From NCBI GenBank assembly GCA_034510155.1, contig CM067376.1, positions 224,027,810 through 224,091,809 on the forward strand: a DNA stretch of 64,000 bases, in the 5' to 3' direction. The position numbers and the translations under genes were made by a program. Shown one piece after another: positions 63,241 through 64,000 of the stretch (its first letter is position 1; each line of letters starts with the position of its first letter). The stretch comes from Eucriotettix oculatus (lineage: Eukaryota; Arthropoda; Insecta; Orthoptera; Tetrigidae). A model generated the notes under the pieces. That model had not been told where the DNA came from. It was given only the letters and a program-made list of their open reading frames with translations, and did not search any database.

Positions 63241-63345
63241 TCTTCTATGGCTCCGCATCCAATTGAGGGCCTTGGCTTACCGGGTCGACTGCGGACTGTC
63301 ATCTTACACATTCCGAATTTGGAGTGATACGAAGTCAACGTATCG
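63240..63345 (+). repeat. Dispersed repeat E, copy 3
   Basis: GGCTCCGCATCCAATTGAGG, GGCTTACCGGGTCGACTGCG, CACATTCCGAATTTGGAGTG; matches 26905-27005 and the reverse of 33165-33290. Confidence 0.6.
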
Positions 63346-63365
63346 AAGCACCAACAGTCTTAATC

Positions 63366-63609
63366 CCAGTGAAGAATAAATAGCAGACCAGACAATCTAT
63401 GTGTCTGTGGAGAGATAGGAACACCGGAACACGCCATACTGGAATGCCCCAATTATGAGGTAGACAAGACAATAAGAGAAACCTTAAGAAAAGAAAGGCT
63501 ATGGGAAATAATAAGAAACCCACCACTCACCGCGGCCCTAGAAAATTTGACAAACCTGATATCCGCTTTAGAACTGACAAAATACAGGACTAAAAATATA
63601 GAAACTTAA
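63366..63609 (+). pseudogene. R1-like LINE polymerase C-terminal tail
   Basis: One open plus-strand frame reads RPDNLCVCGEIGTPEHAILE, CPNYEVDKTIRETLRKER, PPLTAALENLTNLISALELT and ends at a TAA near 63609. The C-x-C-x8-H-x4-C-like knuckle and the following helix match the tail at 17676-18053. It is 5'-truncated, and 3' UTR-like sequence follows to the window end. Confidence 0.8.
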
Positions 63610-64000
63610 ATATTACATCATAAGACTTAATATACTCATCATCGGACCGAACATTCAAATCCAGGAACCGGATGAGTATAAGGACCAAAATATAGACATC
63701 ACAACATAAAATAGAATATAAATTATAGTAATAGTAAGATTAATCAAGTAATTATCTTAAACAAATTACATAACTCTGCTAATACAAATACAGTCATAAA
63801 TAATTAGAGTATAAAATTAGTAAAAAAAAATTTGAACCTACAACTACTCGACCAACGCGTCATGGAGATCCGGAAACGTGGGTCGTAACCGGAAAACCGG
63901 AGATGTTTCACAAACAAAATGTATAAATGTTGAAAGGATGAGGAGACAAAGAAATTAAGAATTCTCTCCTTCAGTCTCTCCACGAAAATAATATAATAAT

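Noticed and set aside
1..64000. CRISPR array, bacterial operon or viral genome segment
   Set aside because: No spaced direct-repeat array, no operon-like gene packing, and all retroelement traces are typical of insect genomes.

Overview
This is an AT-rich, repeat-dense animal nuclear window, almost certainly from an insect. It has spliced genes with GT/AG introns, arthropod-type alanine-rich secreted cuticle-like proteins, an innexin, and many arthropod-style retroelements (Jockey/I, R1-like and RTE/L1-like LINEs, tRNA-derived SINEs, Ty3/gypsy-type LTR elements, a Penelope-like element, a Tc1/mariner fragment). The large introns, heavy repeat load and strong CpG depletion over one gene body would suit a hemimetabolous insect with a large, gene-body-methylated genome, such as a cockroach, termite or stick insect. 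The species cannot be fixed from the sequence alone.

Layout. (1) 1-35 kb is mostly intergenic repeat debris with three compact, GC-rich, CpG-rich genes. Two are paralogous small secreted Ala/Gly-rich proteins: 2135-2645, two exons with a 73-nt intron, and 21320-21709, no intron. They share a promoter block, TATA spacing, both protein ends and polyadenylation region. The third is an uninterrupted innexin at 30945-31973. (2) 35-60 kb is one minus-strand transcription unit encoding the C-terminal three quarters of a RhoBTB protein (atypical Rho GTPase plus two BTB/POZ domains). I placed ten coding exons between 59946 and 40252, all with consistent splice phases. The first exons, encoding most of the GTPase domain, lie beyond the right edge or were not recognised. 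(3) The largest RhoBTB intron holds, in antisense, two neighbouring LTR elements (about 49851-56059). One encodes gag and an aspartic protease; neither shows reverse transcriptase, RNase H or integrase. Both carry a basic, unrecognised third reading frame. A 100-N assembly gap (52536-52635) lies at their junction. (4) 60-62.8 kb is a decayed Penelope-like element on the minus strand (RT, then GIY-YIG) bounded by inverted repeats. The last 0.7 kb holds an R1-like LINE tail.

The most noteworthy signals are: the sharp CpG-depleted domain (about 35.1-60.05 kb) matching the RhoBTB unit, with the LTR pair as a CpG-rich island inside it; the gag-protease-only LTR family with a conserved extra ORF and CAGCTG-rich tandem repeats; the scattered hairpin-plus-GAAAC motifs, often in inverted-repeat arms and resembling the hammerhead-type motifs of Penelope-like elements; and the paralogous cuticle-like genes that differ by one intron. 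No CRISPR array, operon, rRNA gene or convincing standalone tRNA gene was seen.
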